The notes beneath the pieces were generated by a model. It did not search any database and had not been told where the DNA came from. It saw only the letters and a program-made list of their open reading frames with translations. Below, one piece after another: positions 10,706-24,420 of a DNA stretch of 64,000 nucleotides. Each line of letters starts with the position of its first letter. Position 1 is the first letter of the stretch. This DNA comes from Pelargonium tetragonum (lineage: Eukaryota > Streptophyta > Magnoliopsida > Geraniales > Geraniaceae), in contig JAYMTL010000029.1 of the NCBI GenBank assembly GCA_036897445.1, positions 1 through 64,000 on the forward strand. The letters are read 5' to 3'. Position numbers and translations under genes: made by a program.

Positions 10706-13700
10706 TAGATTTAGAATTCGGTAGAACTCAGTCTATCTATTAGAAGGTATGTCCGTCGGTTCAAGCCCTTCTTTATATACACAGTCCAGATCTTAGTTTT
10801 TTCGGAAGAATATAGAAGCAGTTCCTTAAGGTATGTCTTTGGTCTACGGCAATTAAAATGAAAAGAAGCTTTGAAAGTAAATAGAAAGTTCCCAGCCCCT
10901 GAAAAGGTCTTTTTCGGGTCTAAGTGAGGTCTTCCTTCCTTAAACAAAGTTCCCCTTTAAACTATACAGGCCTAACGAATTTGGAATGGTAGATTTTCAA
11001 AAGCACTAAACTCTTCTCTCATAAGTGAGGCAGGATAAATAGAAGGGATCCTCTGACTTCGGTAAACAAAATACACCGCGCTTTATCCCTTTAATTCTTC
11101 GAGCATACTAAGTAGGAAAATAAGAATCCGCGAGAACAAAAAAACTTATGTATAACGTAATCCAAGAAATAGAAAGAGTTTTAAAAGCTGAAGCACTAAA
11201 AAAATCCGGAGAGTAGGTTCGCTAACCAAAATGAAGTACGAGTAGCTCTAAGTGTTCCAACCAAGTTAAGGGCATACCTATTGTGGGTCTACCAACTGCA
11301 CGAGCTTCTAAGTCCTAAATTCTTGAAATGTCAGGCCTGCCTTATCTTATTAAGTAAATTCTGGAAGAGCTTACCATATTAAATTAAAAACGTTTAAGAA
11401 GGCCTTAAACCCCGGTATAAACATTAGGGGCCCGATCCCTTACTCTTAATATAGAGGAGTTTTCTTTCCTGCCAATACTCCAATACTAATGCTTTGTTTT
11501 TTCTGTAGCTTAGTCTTGATTCTCTTACTCTTCAAAGCAGCTAGACCTATCTTATAACCTAACCCGGACTCTTATGGCTTCTACCTTTCCTACGGGTATG
11601 AGTCTTGCAGCGGGGAGTTTCTTGTAAAATATTATAGATTAGATTAATAAGGAAGGTTCTTCTCGTAGACCGGGCACACAAGGGTTTTTCTTATTTTGCT
11701 AAATAAGAGGATTTTACTTGATTCTTATTCCTAATCAAATCAAAGAATTGCAGTTGAATGAGGCTGGGGTAACTGCTGCAGAAAAGACTGGGGAAAGTCT
11801 TGAGGAAGGATAATTTTATTGGCTTATACTAGCGCCCCGATTTACAACTCTAAAATACTAAATTCTATTTCGTTTTATACCAGTTTTCGCTCCGGAGCTA
11901 CTCTAAAGAGTAAGTACTTTTTGGAATTTATCTGCTATGAGAAAGAAAATACATGGAATTGCCTCCAGTAAAAGGGGCCTCTTAAATATATAATAATTGA
12001 AAGTCATTTCTGACAGAAAAACAGGCGGGCTAATAAAAGAGTCTAAAAGTTGATTCAATAAAAAGGATTTGTCCGGTATAGATATAGCTAGATTTTGATC
12101 TTGTTAGATAATTATTCCTTTGATAATTGAGTAGTTTCGAAGAAGGCCCCAAATTAACAGGCCCGAGTCTTTTTATAGAATAAGAAATTGAAGCTATGCA
12201 TGTCATTTTCAATTAGTTGTACCCTTAATCTATCTAAAAAGTGAGGAGTATCTCGTACTCTTATTAAGAAATGGCTTTGTCTGGACTTGGGCCAACTAGA
12301 AAGGCGAATCTAGAATGCAGGTTTCCCGTAGATATCGGCTGACCTCGTTGTTGTCAGAGCTTGAAAAGGGGAGTTAGAATCGCTTAGACAAAGACTTTCT
12401 TTTTGAAAAGATACTTCTTAATGGGGTTTTCGAATTCCTTGCATAGGTAAAGTGAACAGAAATCAGATTGGTGATCCTTGAAAACCCGAAATGAAACTTC
12501 CTTTTTAGCTAGCAGCATCTTTTGTTTGTACGAAAAGAACTAAACCACTACCCTGTTATACCTGTTATAGGAAGCCCCTCCGTAAAAGTCTCTCATTTAG
12601 TTTTTATGTTATTTCCCTTAACTTTGTTTTAGACCCGGATTCTTGAATAGAAAAAGTGTACTAAATCCTACAGAAGCTTGTATATACCCCACTGAAATTA
12701 CCCGTGATAAAATAACTGTTATATACCTGTTACATAACTTCTAGAATGGAGAACTGGAGAAGCCCTAGTAATACTAGATACGAGAGAAACTTAATCGCAT
12801 GGCCGGAAAACTTTGCTGTAGAAAATTGCCAAGGAGGACTCTCCTGAAATTTAGACTCCAAATAAACCTATTTTTATGTGTACAGAAACTCTGTTTAATA
12901 TACCCGAACTCTTGTATCGCAAATAGGTAAAACAAATTTATTAGAGCTTTTTTTAAAGGGTACTGGTCGTATATGCTAGAAATAAGTGTTAAGTTTCTAG
13001 TATATGATATATGAATATTTAGCCTTTCAATTGGATAGTAGTTGCTCTCTTTAGTCGTTCTTCTTTTTTTTTAGTTGAAAAAGTGCCCCGTAGCCTTGAG
13101 AGCTACCTTGACATAACTGGGTTTTAATAACCCCCGCTCGGTCCTAGAAATAACTACTCTTCTTTACTCGAAAAAGTTTGACCTGCTTCGACTCGAAACC
13201 TATAGAATTCGCCGAGATTCTTGGCAGGCAGTATAAAATTAGAAAAAGGACCTGGAAGAAAATTTAGGTATTTATAGATCTATTGTAATAGCTAGCTTCA
13301 AGGCTTCTAAAATTGTAAAATTATAGTAACTGGAATGTCCAAATTAAACGTATCCCCTTAATATACTAATATGGGATTTCCTTTTTTAGAATTTCTATCA
13401 AGTTATTTTTTGTTTAATTACCTCTTGTAGAAAAGGGTGTAGTCGAGAAGAATACTTATCAGAGCAAAAGGAGGCATTCGCATGTAATACATTTAAAAGA
13501 GTAAGGGGGTTTATTAAAAAAAATGAAAAGTAGCAATCCTTGTACTAAGCACATAGTAACCAAATTTCTATCCTCTTTAATAATTTACGAATCCTTTACA
13601 CAAGAATTAAAATGTAAAAAATTAGGAAACCTTTCATTCAGGGATTCCGAGGATCCATAAAAAAGAAGTAGCTCTATCAACCGGGAACAACTTTTAAGTA

Positions 13701-14659
13701 TCCTATTTTTGTAAGTAATAAGTTGTTTTTCCTGTCTTTATAGTCCTCCTCCGTGTGAGTTGGGGGTTTCTTATACTTTATCTTACCTTTAGAGCGTTCT
13801 TTATATATTATGCTAGTCGAAAAGCTTAGAGGGCTCTGGCCCTTTATCTAAGAGTAAGTTGGGTACGAGTACAAATTCTATTTTCATTAATTTATTTACA
13901 ACAGCCAATTAAGATTCGAACCTAGGGAATTCCTACTTAAAGCCCCCTTTTTAGGCTATGCTTTATGATATATTATAGACCCTTTGTGCTCCTAGGAAAG
14001 TGAAATCAAGAATTTCTCTTTCTTAAGTGATTTTTTAATATAAGGGCTCTGTATAGGCTTCGACTCCTGGAACCCTGTTTGAATTCTATTGTACAAAAAG
14101 GAAAAGGGGCCTTTTATAACCACCGTCTAAAGCTGAAAACTACATTTATTTATTCCTACCCAGAAAATTATACCAATAGAATTTCCTGGGATTTGACACG
14201 CACTTTGTATACAGAGGGGCAAGCCACCCCTTGGAACCCAATAGGTTATAATAATTACAGAAGGCTATGATTCAGGAACTCGGACTTATTTAATACTACT
14301 AGGATTTTTCTGTTTAATACACGCGAGAAGATTTAAAGCCCAGTTCCCTAAATAAAGTATAACATAATGCTATCTTAAATTCTTCAAAATTCCCTAGAGT
14401 TTACCCGTTTACTTATACAGATTTTTCTTGTTTCGAGTATAACACGGTCCGTTAATTTTTCTGGTAAATCCGTTTTTACCTACTAAATAAAGTTATTTTG
14501 TAAGTTTTTTTTTTAAGGAGATTTTTAAATCACTTAGATTATATAGAACCGGCTCTCTGCTCTACTAACTATCCTAAGATATAAAAGAAAATCAAAGTAT
14601 AGGCAGCTCGAAACGGGTATGCCAGGGGGCAAGTAAAAGACTAAACGTAGGTATAACGG

Positions 14660-14691
14660 TAGTTCAAATTCTGTCACTTTGATTTGAACTA
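14660..14691. repeat. 10-bp inverted repeat, 12-nt loop
   Basis: TAGTTCAAAT (14660-14669) pairs with ATTTGAACTA (14682-14691). Both arms carry a GTTCAAA word similar to a tRNA T-loop, in opposite orientations. There is no tRNA body on either side. Confidence 0.22.
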
Positions 14692-15009
14692 ATTCATTTA
14701 GTTTATCTTACTAACGGAAATCTTATATATTATATAGGAAGACCTTAGTACTCCTCCGCGTTTCCTTTCTTTGACTAGTAAGAAGCGTCAGATATTAGGC
14801 CATTTTTCCGTAAACTTAGAGAGGCCTTAAGAGTCGAAATAAATTAATAAGGAGAAGCTTTACTCCCATAAAAAAGGAGGCTCTATAACTACAGGGACTA
14901 AACAATTGTAGTTAAGGAAAATGACAATTTAGGGTTTCCCTTAGTTAAACACGAGTATAAGGGCTTTGAACCGCTTTATAGTTCTTTCGTCATTCTATAT
15001 TAGATACAA

Positions 15010-15029
15010 GGGTGCTATTTATGGCACCC
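15010..15029. repeat. Short GC-rich hairpin
   Basis: GGGTGC (15010-15015) pairs with GCACCC (15024-15029) around an 8-nt AT-rich loop, followed by GTCCCTTATTA. It is one of the more stable small hairpins in the window. It has no adjacent gene. Confidence 0.2.
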
Positions 15030-16962
15030 GTCCCTTATTATATAAAATTAGGCTTTAGCTAGAGCAAGGGAACACAAATATTAAAAGCGCAGTCCCGTTA
15101 ATAAAGGATGCCCCGTATTATGCCGGTTCCTCAAAGAGCTATAGAAACTAAAACCTCTCTCAAGGAGCCTAAAGCTTGAGTTAGATTTTATCGTATCGTA
15201 ACAAGATTTATTTAACAAAACTTTGCCTTGGGTGCCCCTGAGTATACTTTTTTTGGAGCTTCTACAAGGGTATATTGTCAAATGAAATTAGCAGCTCCCC
15301 TACTTGAATGACAGATAGAGAACCCTTTCTATATGCTTTCTTTTCTATACCAAACAGAAGGATCCTGATATAGGGGCGGTTTCTCTTTACCCAATTAGTA
15401 AAAGAGAAAGAATTTTATTAGTATGCTAACTTAACCTGAGAGCACTAACAAAAAACTAATTATATACGTTTATTAAAATTACAGAGTACTTAGGATAGCC
15501 TGACTTCATTAAAAATGGCAGCGGAAGCTCCTTTTTACTTAATTTGAACCAAGACTCCTAGCTTGGATTAAATATCGAGGTTATTTAAAACAAAGAATAT
15601 CGCTTAGAAAAACCTAGTAGCCCCACGATGCCGCTTATTACGAACTGGCCACATTTTAAAAATAAAAAAAAAAGCTGCAGTAGTAAGGGCTTAGGAAAGG
15701 TTGTAAAGACAAACTTTTTATAGGCCCCTTTTGCAGTAATTCTAAATTTTATATATTATATTCTTGTGATATGGGCTAACCACTTGAAAACCCTAATACT
15801 CGGTGGATTTTTTTTAGATCTTAAATATTAAGGCTTACAAATTTCATGAAACTAAAGGGCTGTTCTACAAGGATTCAAATCCCATCCCAAAAAGTCCTAG
15901 CCTAAATTTTAATTAAGCTCTAAGCCAGAGTTTTAAGTAGCTACTATAAAGCCGTACCTAATAAGGAGTAAGTTTTTCTCTAAATTTTAGAATCTTTTAA
16001 CCAATAACCAAGAGAAAGGATTTGGGACCCAGCAAAGCAAAATACAGCAAGGGATTCTTATCTGGGTTCCGTAAGGCCCTAACTCTACAAAATTGACTTT
16101 TATCTTGATCTTGCAGTCTACATCCTCCTATGTACTAATGCCCTTTAAGTAAAAGTCTACTTTCAGCTTCACTATTTTTTATTAGAGCTCCCTTTGTGCT
16201 TTACACGAAGTTAATAAAGAGCTTTGGGTTTGCCTAGAATTCTTAAAGGAGGTCCAGCTTCCACTTTATTGGGAATTTAGGGGCTTAAGCTTCTCAATTT
16301 CTCTAGGTTTTACCAAGATAACATAAAAGCTATCCCTTGGTATTTTTCGAGCAGTAATTGTCATTTTTGGGAATTTTTAAAGGCACCACAAGAGTTTTGG
16401 TTTATAGGCGCACCTACTTAATTCAATACCAACCTTGCCTCCTAATACACTAAAACAAATCCAAGCTGTAAGGAAGAAACACATTGCTGTTTTGGCACTA
16501 AAATCTTTTTTTTATTAAGAAGTCAAAGCGCCTGTTATCAATACAAAAGCTTGAAGGTTCGAAGCGTGTCCACTTAAGGAAACCCCAAATTTTAGATTTT
16601 GAGCTAAAAGAAGCTCGTCGAAAACGTTTAAGCAATTTTATTTGTCTGTTGTTCAAATTAATGACTTTAGTATGCAATGAAGCACGAGGGCTTTCTAAGG
16701 AGGGAATTACCGGTTGTTAAGCCTATGGTTTAAAAAGCTACTCTGATTAGAGATTAGAGCTACTTTAATATTATATTACCTTAGGTTTTTATTACTCAGA
16801 TTTTTGTTCTGGGCTATACCTGCTTTTTAAGCGCTAACAAAACAGAAATAAGAAATAAAGAATCCTTACAGAAAGCCATGGGAATTGAGATCTAATATAA
16901 ACTCTCAAGTTGAGACTCTATTTTTATCCGTTAAATTTTTTAACTTGAGACCGGAAATCTAC

Positions 16963-16975
16963 GAGTTCAAGTCCC
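16963..16975 (+). repeat. B-box-like word GAGTTCAAGTCCC, copy 1
   Basis: An exact 13-base word fitting the tRNA internal promoter/T-loop pattern (GTTCAAGTC). It stands at the upstream edge of the C/T-biased tract at 17.0-19.1 kb. The flanks do not fold into a T-stem (GAG faces CCC), and no tRNA body is present. Confidence 0.25.
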
Positions 16976-16979
16976 AGAG

Positions 16980-19120
16980 TATACAGTAAAACACACACCT
17001 TTAATTATCTCAAAGAATAGTCAGAAACCTAGAAACAAAAGAAACGCAAAACCAACTTACTTAGGTCTTTTATCTCTTGTAAAACGATACCTGCACTCTC
17101 TATCCTAAGAGCTTTCTTCAGAGGTATAATACCTCTCTTTGTAGCTAAACTCCTACCTATAACTGGAATCTCTATCTTATGTAGCTTGGTACCCGCTTTT
17201 AAAATTCTAAAAGGATTTAATCTTAGGAAAACCTAAACTAAAAAAGAATAGAACCTAGTCCCAAACTTTACTATACTCCTTAGGGGATAAAGCTAGAGAA
17301 CTAGTTAGTTCCTAACTTATAAGCCGAAAAGCAACTAACTTAACTTCGTTACCTCCTTGTTAACAGGGAATATATGGCATAACATATAATTTGTAACAAC
17401 ACTTCTTATTAGAACTTCTCAACTCAAGCAGCTGCTAGACTCTTTCATTTCTTATATTTAGCAGCCCGTAGCTTTTGTACTTTACTATCTTAGTAGTCTG
17501 TATGTATTGTATTAGAGGAGTTATAGTTCCAGTCCTTTTGGATGGATTCCTTTCGTTTCTTGTTTTACTACTACAGCTACAGAGAGGGATAAGCCTTTTC
17601 TTTTAGAGTATAGATAAGAAGGTGAGGAAAGAAAGGGGATTGCATAATAGTATGTAGATAGTTAACCTTACGCTACAAGACCAACAACAAAAGGAATTTC
17701 ACCGACTTTTTGACTTAGTCTTAATCTTAATGCGTTTCTCCAGAGCTATACCCGTACCCTAACTCAACTATACTTTCCCCTTTACACATACTCAACAACT
17801 CCTTATTCTCTTGCTTTCCCTAGAGTTTGCACTTGGATTCTGTATCTTACCCTTTATAACTACAACTTTTTCTCAATAAGACCCAGCGGAGTCTTTATAG
17901 CCTAACTCTGTATCAGTATCCTCTTTAGAGTTTAGAGCTATACTCTTCTTATGAGTTCTACCCTTCTTAGGTAGGGGTGCAAGGCGCTTCTGCATTTTAC
18001 CTCTTTTACGCTAGATTTCTTATATGTTATTCACTCCTCGTAAAATTCCTAACTTCTCCAAAAGATTAAAGGAGTCCTGACTTAGTTACACTGACTTCGT
18101 CACCTTGTTCGGTAAAAAGGATTCTAATGCAACACAAATTCTACTTTGACTACTCTAGTATACAGAGCTTTATAGGCTTTACTTATTAGACTTTTATTAC
18201 CCTCTTAGAAATCCCCTTTTATTTTAAATCCAGAGCCAAAGAAAGTACTTTAAACTTTAAAAGTTCCGCTCCCCGCTTAAACTCAGAAAGGTAAGAAAAC
18301 AAAAAATCCTCTAGACTCTACAAAAGAAGAATTTGTCTTTGTCGGAAACCTATTACCCTTGAATTTTCTCTTATTAAAACCTACTAAAAAGGTCTTTTAG
18401 CTTTAACAATGTTTTAGCCCTCCTTTTTTAATACCCCTTAATGAGTCAAACTTGTACTTGGAAAAACTCCCGTTTCCTGCTTGTTTAGATTAGGGCATTA
18501 GTTGAGCTAGAAAAAGAACGACTAGTCCCGAAAACCTTTACGCATTAAAGACTTTCCAAAACACTCAGAAAGAGAAAAGAACTTAGATTAAATCCAAAAA
18601 CGTCAAAGTCTATGCCTAGGATTACAAAAAACACTAGTTAGGCTTGTACTAGAGTCTTTTATAATATTATCCTTTTTACAGCTTTATTCTGCACTCCTTT
18701 TATTTAACTAGAGTACAAAAGCAGGGAATAACAACACCTCCTCAAGCCCTCTTCTATATTACTGTAAATCCCCTAAATAAAATCACACTCCTCCACTTCT
18801 TATTGATTTACCTACCCCTGCTTCTTATCCAGCAACTCATTCTGTATGATACTCTTACTCAGAACCAGAACACTTTTGACTTTTAATTCATAACTAGACT
18901 CTTAATCTTGCTAGTCTTCTCCGTCTTAATAGCTATACTAACTTATTTCCTAACTACTATACTCTTCTATTTCTTTTAGTAGGCTTACACATTTAGTTTA
19001 AGCTAAAAGAAAAGAACCTCTCCACTTCCTAAAATCTGTAAATAACACTAAAACTTAACCAACTTACTTACCGCTTACCGGAATCTCCTAACCTAATTAG
19101 AATTAACTAAAGATTTGCAA
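16980..19120. other. Long C-over-G biased tract without genes
   Basis: About 2.1 kb in which the plus strand is rich in C and T (for example CCTACCTATAACTGG, CTTACTCTC) and poor in G. It contrasts with the mixed sequence on both sides. No frame is open for more than about 60 codons. A short window at 17.70-17.90 kb reads as a hydrophobic, tyrosine-rich peptide in one frame, without a start. It could be an old transposon body, a replication-strand skew, or a worn gene. Confidence 0.5.
17677..17692 (+). repeat. 16-base direct repeat, copy 1
   Basis: AAGACCAACAACAAAA, followed a few bases later by TTTCACC. The same word and the same follower occur at 49220. A single 16-base match is near chance level in 64 kb, but the shared follower and the shared C-rich setting make common origin possible. 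Confidence 0.27.
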
Positions 19121-19859
19121 ATAATAAATGAGGTTATCAGAAACCCAGCCTTGGTACCACTATCAGGAAGATAAAACCCTTTGCAACTTTTAAATTCTTT
19201 TATAGTATTAACCAAAATTGATTTTCAGCATTTTTCAAAGTTAGATATTAGCACGACCCCAAAAAAGCATTCTAGCTGTATCGCTGTGTAGAGAATTCTC
19301 GAGTTATGGTATCGAAACGAAAGTCAATCTAATGGAGAAAAGTGCTCTAAATTAAAAGGGTTTCCTACGTCGAAATACAAGCCAAAACCGCCCAACTTTC
19401 TTATAAGTAAATATATCGACAGGAGTTTAAACTCTCGCTTGAGTTTTCCTTCAACCATTTCAACCATAATAGATTAAATAAAAGTTTTAGTTTAGTTAGA
19501 GCGCTTTTGCTTCGGATGGGTTATATCTCGTAGTAGCAACATTTTTTATTAAAGTTTCCTCATTTTGAAGGCTAAGAAAGAGGTGCCCTTTTAATTGGAT
19601 ACGTAAATCTTTACCCTTTATATCTAGTTATTATACCCCCGCAAGAAGTCCTTTAATCCTTTCTATTTCCCTGTGACATTCCCCACTTATATAATTATAA
19701 ACCGGCTCATAAAGAGAAAAGCGGGCTTACCTTTCTGCTTGCTGCCCTTTTACCGTAAACATCTTACCCTAAGTTTCCTCCGTTTACTGAAATTCCTTGG
19801 ATTCTACTGTTCTTAAGAGCCTTACCCTTCCTATAAGCCTCTAAGTCTTAATACCTAGA

Positions 19860-20340
19860 CCCCGATCTCTTAGTTATACTCTTATTATGTTATGATGGGA
19901 TATTCCTTATACTAATGTATCTAGAGAAAGTAATAGTTAAGGGAGTATATTAACCTTCATTTTTTAGTACTAAAATCTTATCTATTATTAGTTATTGTCT
20001 TAGTCTCTTAGTAGCAGTACTCTCTATCTTTTTGTAAGTAAGGAAAGTCTATTCCTAGTAGATAGTATACAAAGTAGAAGAGTGTTCTATAAAGTTTCTT
20101 TATTTAGATTGAGTAGACCTATTATATTAAATAAGTATAGTAATAGAGTTAGAGAGGAGTAGTCTTGGTGTATTCCCTCACTTCTGTTCTTATCAGTTCA
20201 GTATGGGGGAGGAAACTTAGGGTAATATAGTCCTTTTTACCGACTGTAATATAATGGAGGAAGGTTATAATGTTATATAGTTTATAGAATATCCTACTTA
20301 CGTTATAGCTAATAGAAAAGTAGACTCTTATCTACTAGAA
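19860..20340. other. TAG/TATAG-rich low-complexity tract
   Basis: The sequence is dominated by TAGTA, TATAG and AGAGTAG words (for example AGTAGATAGTATACAAAGTAG) with very little CpA. This is the look of DNA worn by CpA-to-TpA change. No gene. Confidence 0.45.
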
Positions 20341-23171
20341 ATTACTTACTTTAGCCTATCGACTTACTTGACCTAACCTTAGTCTTAATCCCTTATTAAA
20401 AATGCCTTGCGGGGACTTCACTGAATATCCCAAAAGTCTTTATTATCGGTAATTGGAAACCTGAAACAAAAGGAACAAGCTACTCCTTAATTATAAAAAC
20501 TCTCAAGGATAACGAATTAAAACTAAAGCAAACCTGAACTTACTATAGCTTTTTTGCCAGTTCAGATACCTTTTAATGGATACATTGGACTCAGAGTTGG
20601 ATTTCATATATGTTTTAATTATGGACCTATTTTGAGCCCTTACATAGTTTCATAATTCCTTAATTTCTTTATCTCGATTCCTGATACTAAATACTAAAAA
20701 ACAGGACATGAAAGCAAATCCCCTTTAGAAATCCCTTTGTGTACTGTCTTACGAACTAAAGAAAAGGAATACCAAAGGCAACTATTACCGAAATTCTCTT
20801 TATCTCTTGGAAAATGCCTTTAACACCTATCTTAACAGACTAGAAAAACATAAATAACTTAGGAAAATTATATAACACATTGGGATTTACCTGCCTTTTT
20901 GCGAAACAGGCATTAATTGAAATTGTCGGGGTTTGGGGATAGTAATAAAAAAAGGACCCTTTGGGTATCCGTAAATTCTTTTCGACAAATTAGATATTAG
21001 GTGAGCCCTTTTTAGTTTTTAGTAAAGTAGAGTTCCAGTTAAATTAATAAAAGTAGCGCCAAGCAAGATTCTTAAAAGCATAAAATAAGTTTTCCCTTAA
21101 AAAGTCCTTGATAGGTTTTACTTAATAAGAAGGAGTCCCGAGAACTTTTAGTAATATAAAAAACAGAAAACAGCTAGAGCTTGTACCACTAACTTCTAAT
21201 AAAAGAACAAGGGGCCCTTGTAAAAAGAGTTAAGTAAAAAGGAGTCTTTTCTGCGCACCGAGAGAGCCTTGTTACTGCCATATATAAATAAGGAACCTCT
21301 AAGGAATCGTTCTTTTTATTTAGTACGACTTCCAAATAAAGAACTTGTGTTTACCCATTCTTTGTTCCCTTGGTATTTGTAACCTAACGAGGCGGGTTTG
21401 CCCCTTAGAGCCCCAAGAGCTTTTTTGATAAAATATGACTGACTCGGCCTCTGCATCATTTATCCCAAACCCTTCTAGTCTAGAATTTCCATTTCATCAC
21501 TACTAATAAGTGAAAAACCCAGGATACCCGCATGTCTCATACTTTCAGAAAGACTGAAACTAGTTATTTATAAAAAAGGAAACTCTAGCTCTCCTTTATT
21601 CTATGCGGGAATATACCTTCTCCGTCTAGTATTAAAACCCTAGTCAGCCTCCTCTTTAAAGATCCCGGTGGCTGCTGGACTTAGTCTCCGTATAACCTTT
21701 TTTTATAATTACGATAAAAACCTACCCGTGAAAACTTAGCAAAGCCTTAAAAAAGAATAATCTAAAGAAGAAAGCGCTAGACTCTCTCTATACTAAGAAA
21801 AAGAATTAAGCATACAGAATTTGGCCTCTTTTTTAAAGTAGTAAAGGAGTCTCGGGTAGAGCTCTCCCCCAGTATCCCCCTGTTCCATAACATTGTTATT
21901 GACTCAAAGTCTGGATTTCTTCTATTATCGCTATTAACGTTGTATATTTCTTCCTCCCGGTAACATTTTTATCCAGGTAGTAATTAGGAAGGCTGCGTAA
22001 ACTCTTGCTCTAACTATATTTAAAAGTATTCATTCATAATCTATAAATTAATCCTCTCAAATAGGCTTGTGTGTTTTATAATCTTGGAGGGGGTTTGTCA
22101 AAAGCTCTTGGAGTGCCATACTATATTAGGTTAGATAAAGCACTAATCCCGATAATTTAGTAACTAAGTTTCCTGAGTCTCAACCCCCTTTCAATTGTAT
22201 AGGATTTCACTTTACCTGCTGTAACTCTAGAGCATAACTTAGTATTTCTTTCTCTAGCACCTGTATATCCAAGAGAAGAAGCTGCCGTAATGTAAAACCA
22301 CTCTTTTTCTACTTTTTATTGCTCTGAACTCAGTTTTGAATAAAGGAAGAAAACAGACATAGCATCAGTAAATATAGGATATAGGAACTGCTTTAATTAT
22401 AATCTTCCCTTTTGTGAAGACTTTGCTTAGATTCTGGAGCTACTTTACGGGACTAGAAAAATACAGAAATAAATAATCTTTCCTTGGTATTATATTACTA
22501 CCTTTTTCATTTATAGGGTAACCCCCAAAGTTAATTGCGGGTCTCGTGCATTAATATGGGTTTTCTCACTTTTCCTAAATAAAATCATCCTAATTTTTAG
22601 TTATTTTAACCTTGACCTTGTTTTTCTTAGTATGCATGGAAATTACGTCATTTTTTTGTAAGTTTAATTAGTATGCATCCAGGCCATTTAGTGCGGGGAC
22701 TGACGGGTATAGGGTATAGCAGAAAAGAAGCTAAGAGATAGAAAAAGTACGGAAACTCATTAACAATTGGTATATGAAAACCCGCGGTTAAAACGAGGAC
22801 TTCTGTTGACAGGATTTTATAGTCTTTCTGCTTATACATTCAATTACACGGGTATAAATAAACAGCTAAGAGTACAATTTAGCATTCGGTGTAGTATTGG
22901 GAATTCCCCAGTATACTAGTCTAGTCGCTACAAAAATAATTGCATCCGAAATGTAAGGGCCTTTTTTCTTGTAAAACCTAGAGCAGTGCTCTTGCTTATT
23001 GACTTATAACTTGCGCTTCGATTGTTAGTTACCTTGGATTTATGCCACCTTTCCTCGGAATAAGTTAAATTTTAGAATATACTCTATTTAAGTTTACTGA
23101 CTCGATCTGATACATAATTAAAAGGCTTATATGATCCTATAAATTCACACTATTCTCTAGCTGGGTATAGT

Positions 23172-23197
23172 AAAATAAGAATTTTAATTCTTATTTT
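23172..23197. terminator. Near-perfect palindrome running into a T-tract
   Basis: Arms AAAATAAGAATT (23172-23183) and AATTCTTATTTT (23186-23197) are perfect 12-bp complements separated by TT, and the T-run continues. It has the form of an intrinsic terminator or mRNA-end hairpin but is almost all A-T. No gene is seen beside it. Roughly one palindrome of this size is expected by chance in 64 kb. Confidence 0.25.
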
Positions 23198-23559
23198 TTC
23201 TCTGCCCAAAAAAAACTTGACCTTTATCATTAAAGTATTCTACCGACCAAAACCTGCTGACATTTAGATGGCCCAGGAAATCCTTATTTATACCAGCTCT
23301 TGCTTATGCTTATAATAAAGGGCAAAAACCTGTTAAAATTAGTGCTTCGGAAATTATCAACCCCAAGGGCTACGAAAGAAACTCTTTTTTGGGTTCTCTA
23401 CTTCGGTATTTCTAGCATATTATTATGAGGCTATACCCGGCCGGCTCCTTTTCCAGTACTTTTTACTAAAGTTAAGTACACCCTAACTTGTACAAAATCT
23501 AAGGGAAGTTCAGGAGAAAAATAAAAACAGTAAAAAGGAAAACCCCTTTGAAACTTCAG

Positions 23560-24420
23560 GAATAAACCGTTTCTCTATCCCGAAAATTCATCATAGCTAG
23601 CTTCTCTTATTCTTGACGAGAACTTTCTTTGTCTTAGCAGCTTTTGTATTACCTTATTACATACTCCTTCATATCTACGCCCCTATGACTTTGTTTGTTA
23701 CTTTACCCAAAACCTGTTTTTACCCCTATATCCGCAATCTTAATCAACTATACTAAACATTCCTTACTCTTTTTAAATACCTAGCTTTTACGTAATAAGG
23801 AGTTTACTAGGATTCTATCTATTGTAAAACCCCTTACTCATTATTTAAAAATCTTCTTTAATTCTTGCAACTCAAAGCTAGACTTTTTTCATACCTTATA
23901 GTTTAGTAGACCTACTTTACGAATTCCTTGTGACTTACTCACTTTAATTGGAGTCTTTTTAGACATGTAGCTACAGAATCCACGTAATACATGAGTTCAA
24001 GTCCCGTAACGTAGTAAACTATAACTATAATAGAGAGAGCCCTACTTAGAAGGGCAGGAAAGACACTAGCTACATAAGCCTGGGAATTCCGTTGGTTCAG
24101 CCCCACCCTATATAAAGTATAAAGAACTTCCACTTTATAACTTTCCCTTATTATACAAATTATAAGCTAACTTTGAGAATTTATTAACTAACATAGCACA
24201 AAATCCGGTATATCTCTCACTTGAAAGTGACCCCTCTTCTTCAGTAACAATACCCCCATTCAAAAGTACATTTTATAAGGGCATCTGAATCCCGACTAAA
24301 CCAAATGAGTAGCCCCTTCCCTGGAAAATGACAACTTCTGGAAAGCCAAAACCTTACCTACTTGCTTTTTTAGGAACTGCACTCTATAGGTCTTACTCCC
24401 CTTGTTGTGGGGATTCATTG
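23560..24420. other. Second C/T-biased tract without genes
   Basis: The plus strand is C/T-rich and G-poor, like 17.0-19.1 kb, and shares short words with it (GCTTTTGTA, TACTTTAC-like runs). It contains the B-box-like copy at 23993. No open frame of note. Confidence 0.35.
23993..24005 (+). repeat. B-box-like word GAGTTCAAGTCCC, copy 2
   Basis: The same 13-base word as at 16963. Upstream sequence (CAGAATCCACGTAATACAT) resembles that before the copy at 36037, which suggests those two share a short ancestor. It lies in a C/T-biased tract. No tRNA fold was found. Confidence 0.27.

Larger units (their letters stand above)
9033..16960. other. No gene recognised
   Basis: Chance-level short frames only, plus the inverted repeats at 10661 and 14660 and the hairpin at 15010. 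TpA excess is strong at 8.8-8.9 kb and moderate at 10.5 kb by hand count. Confidence 0.5.
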
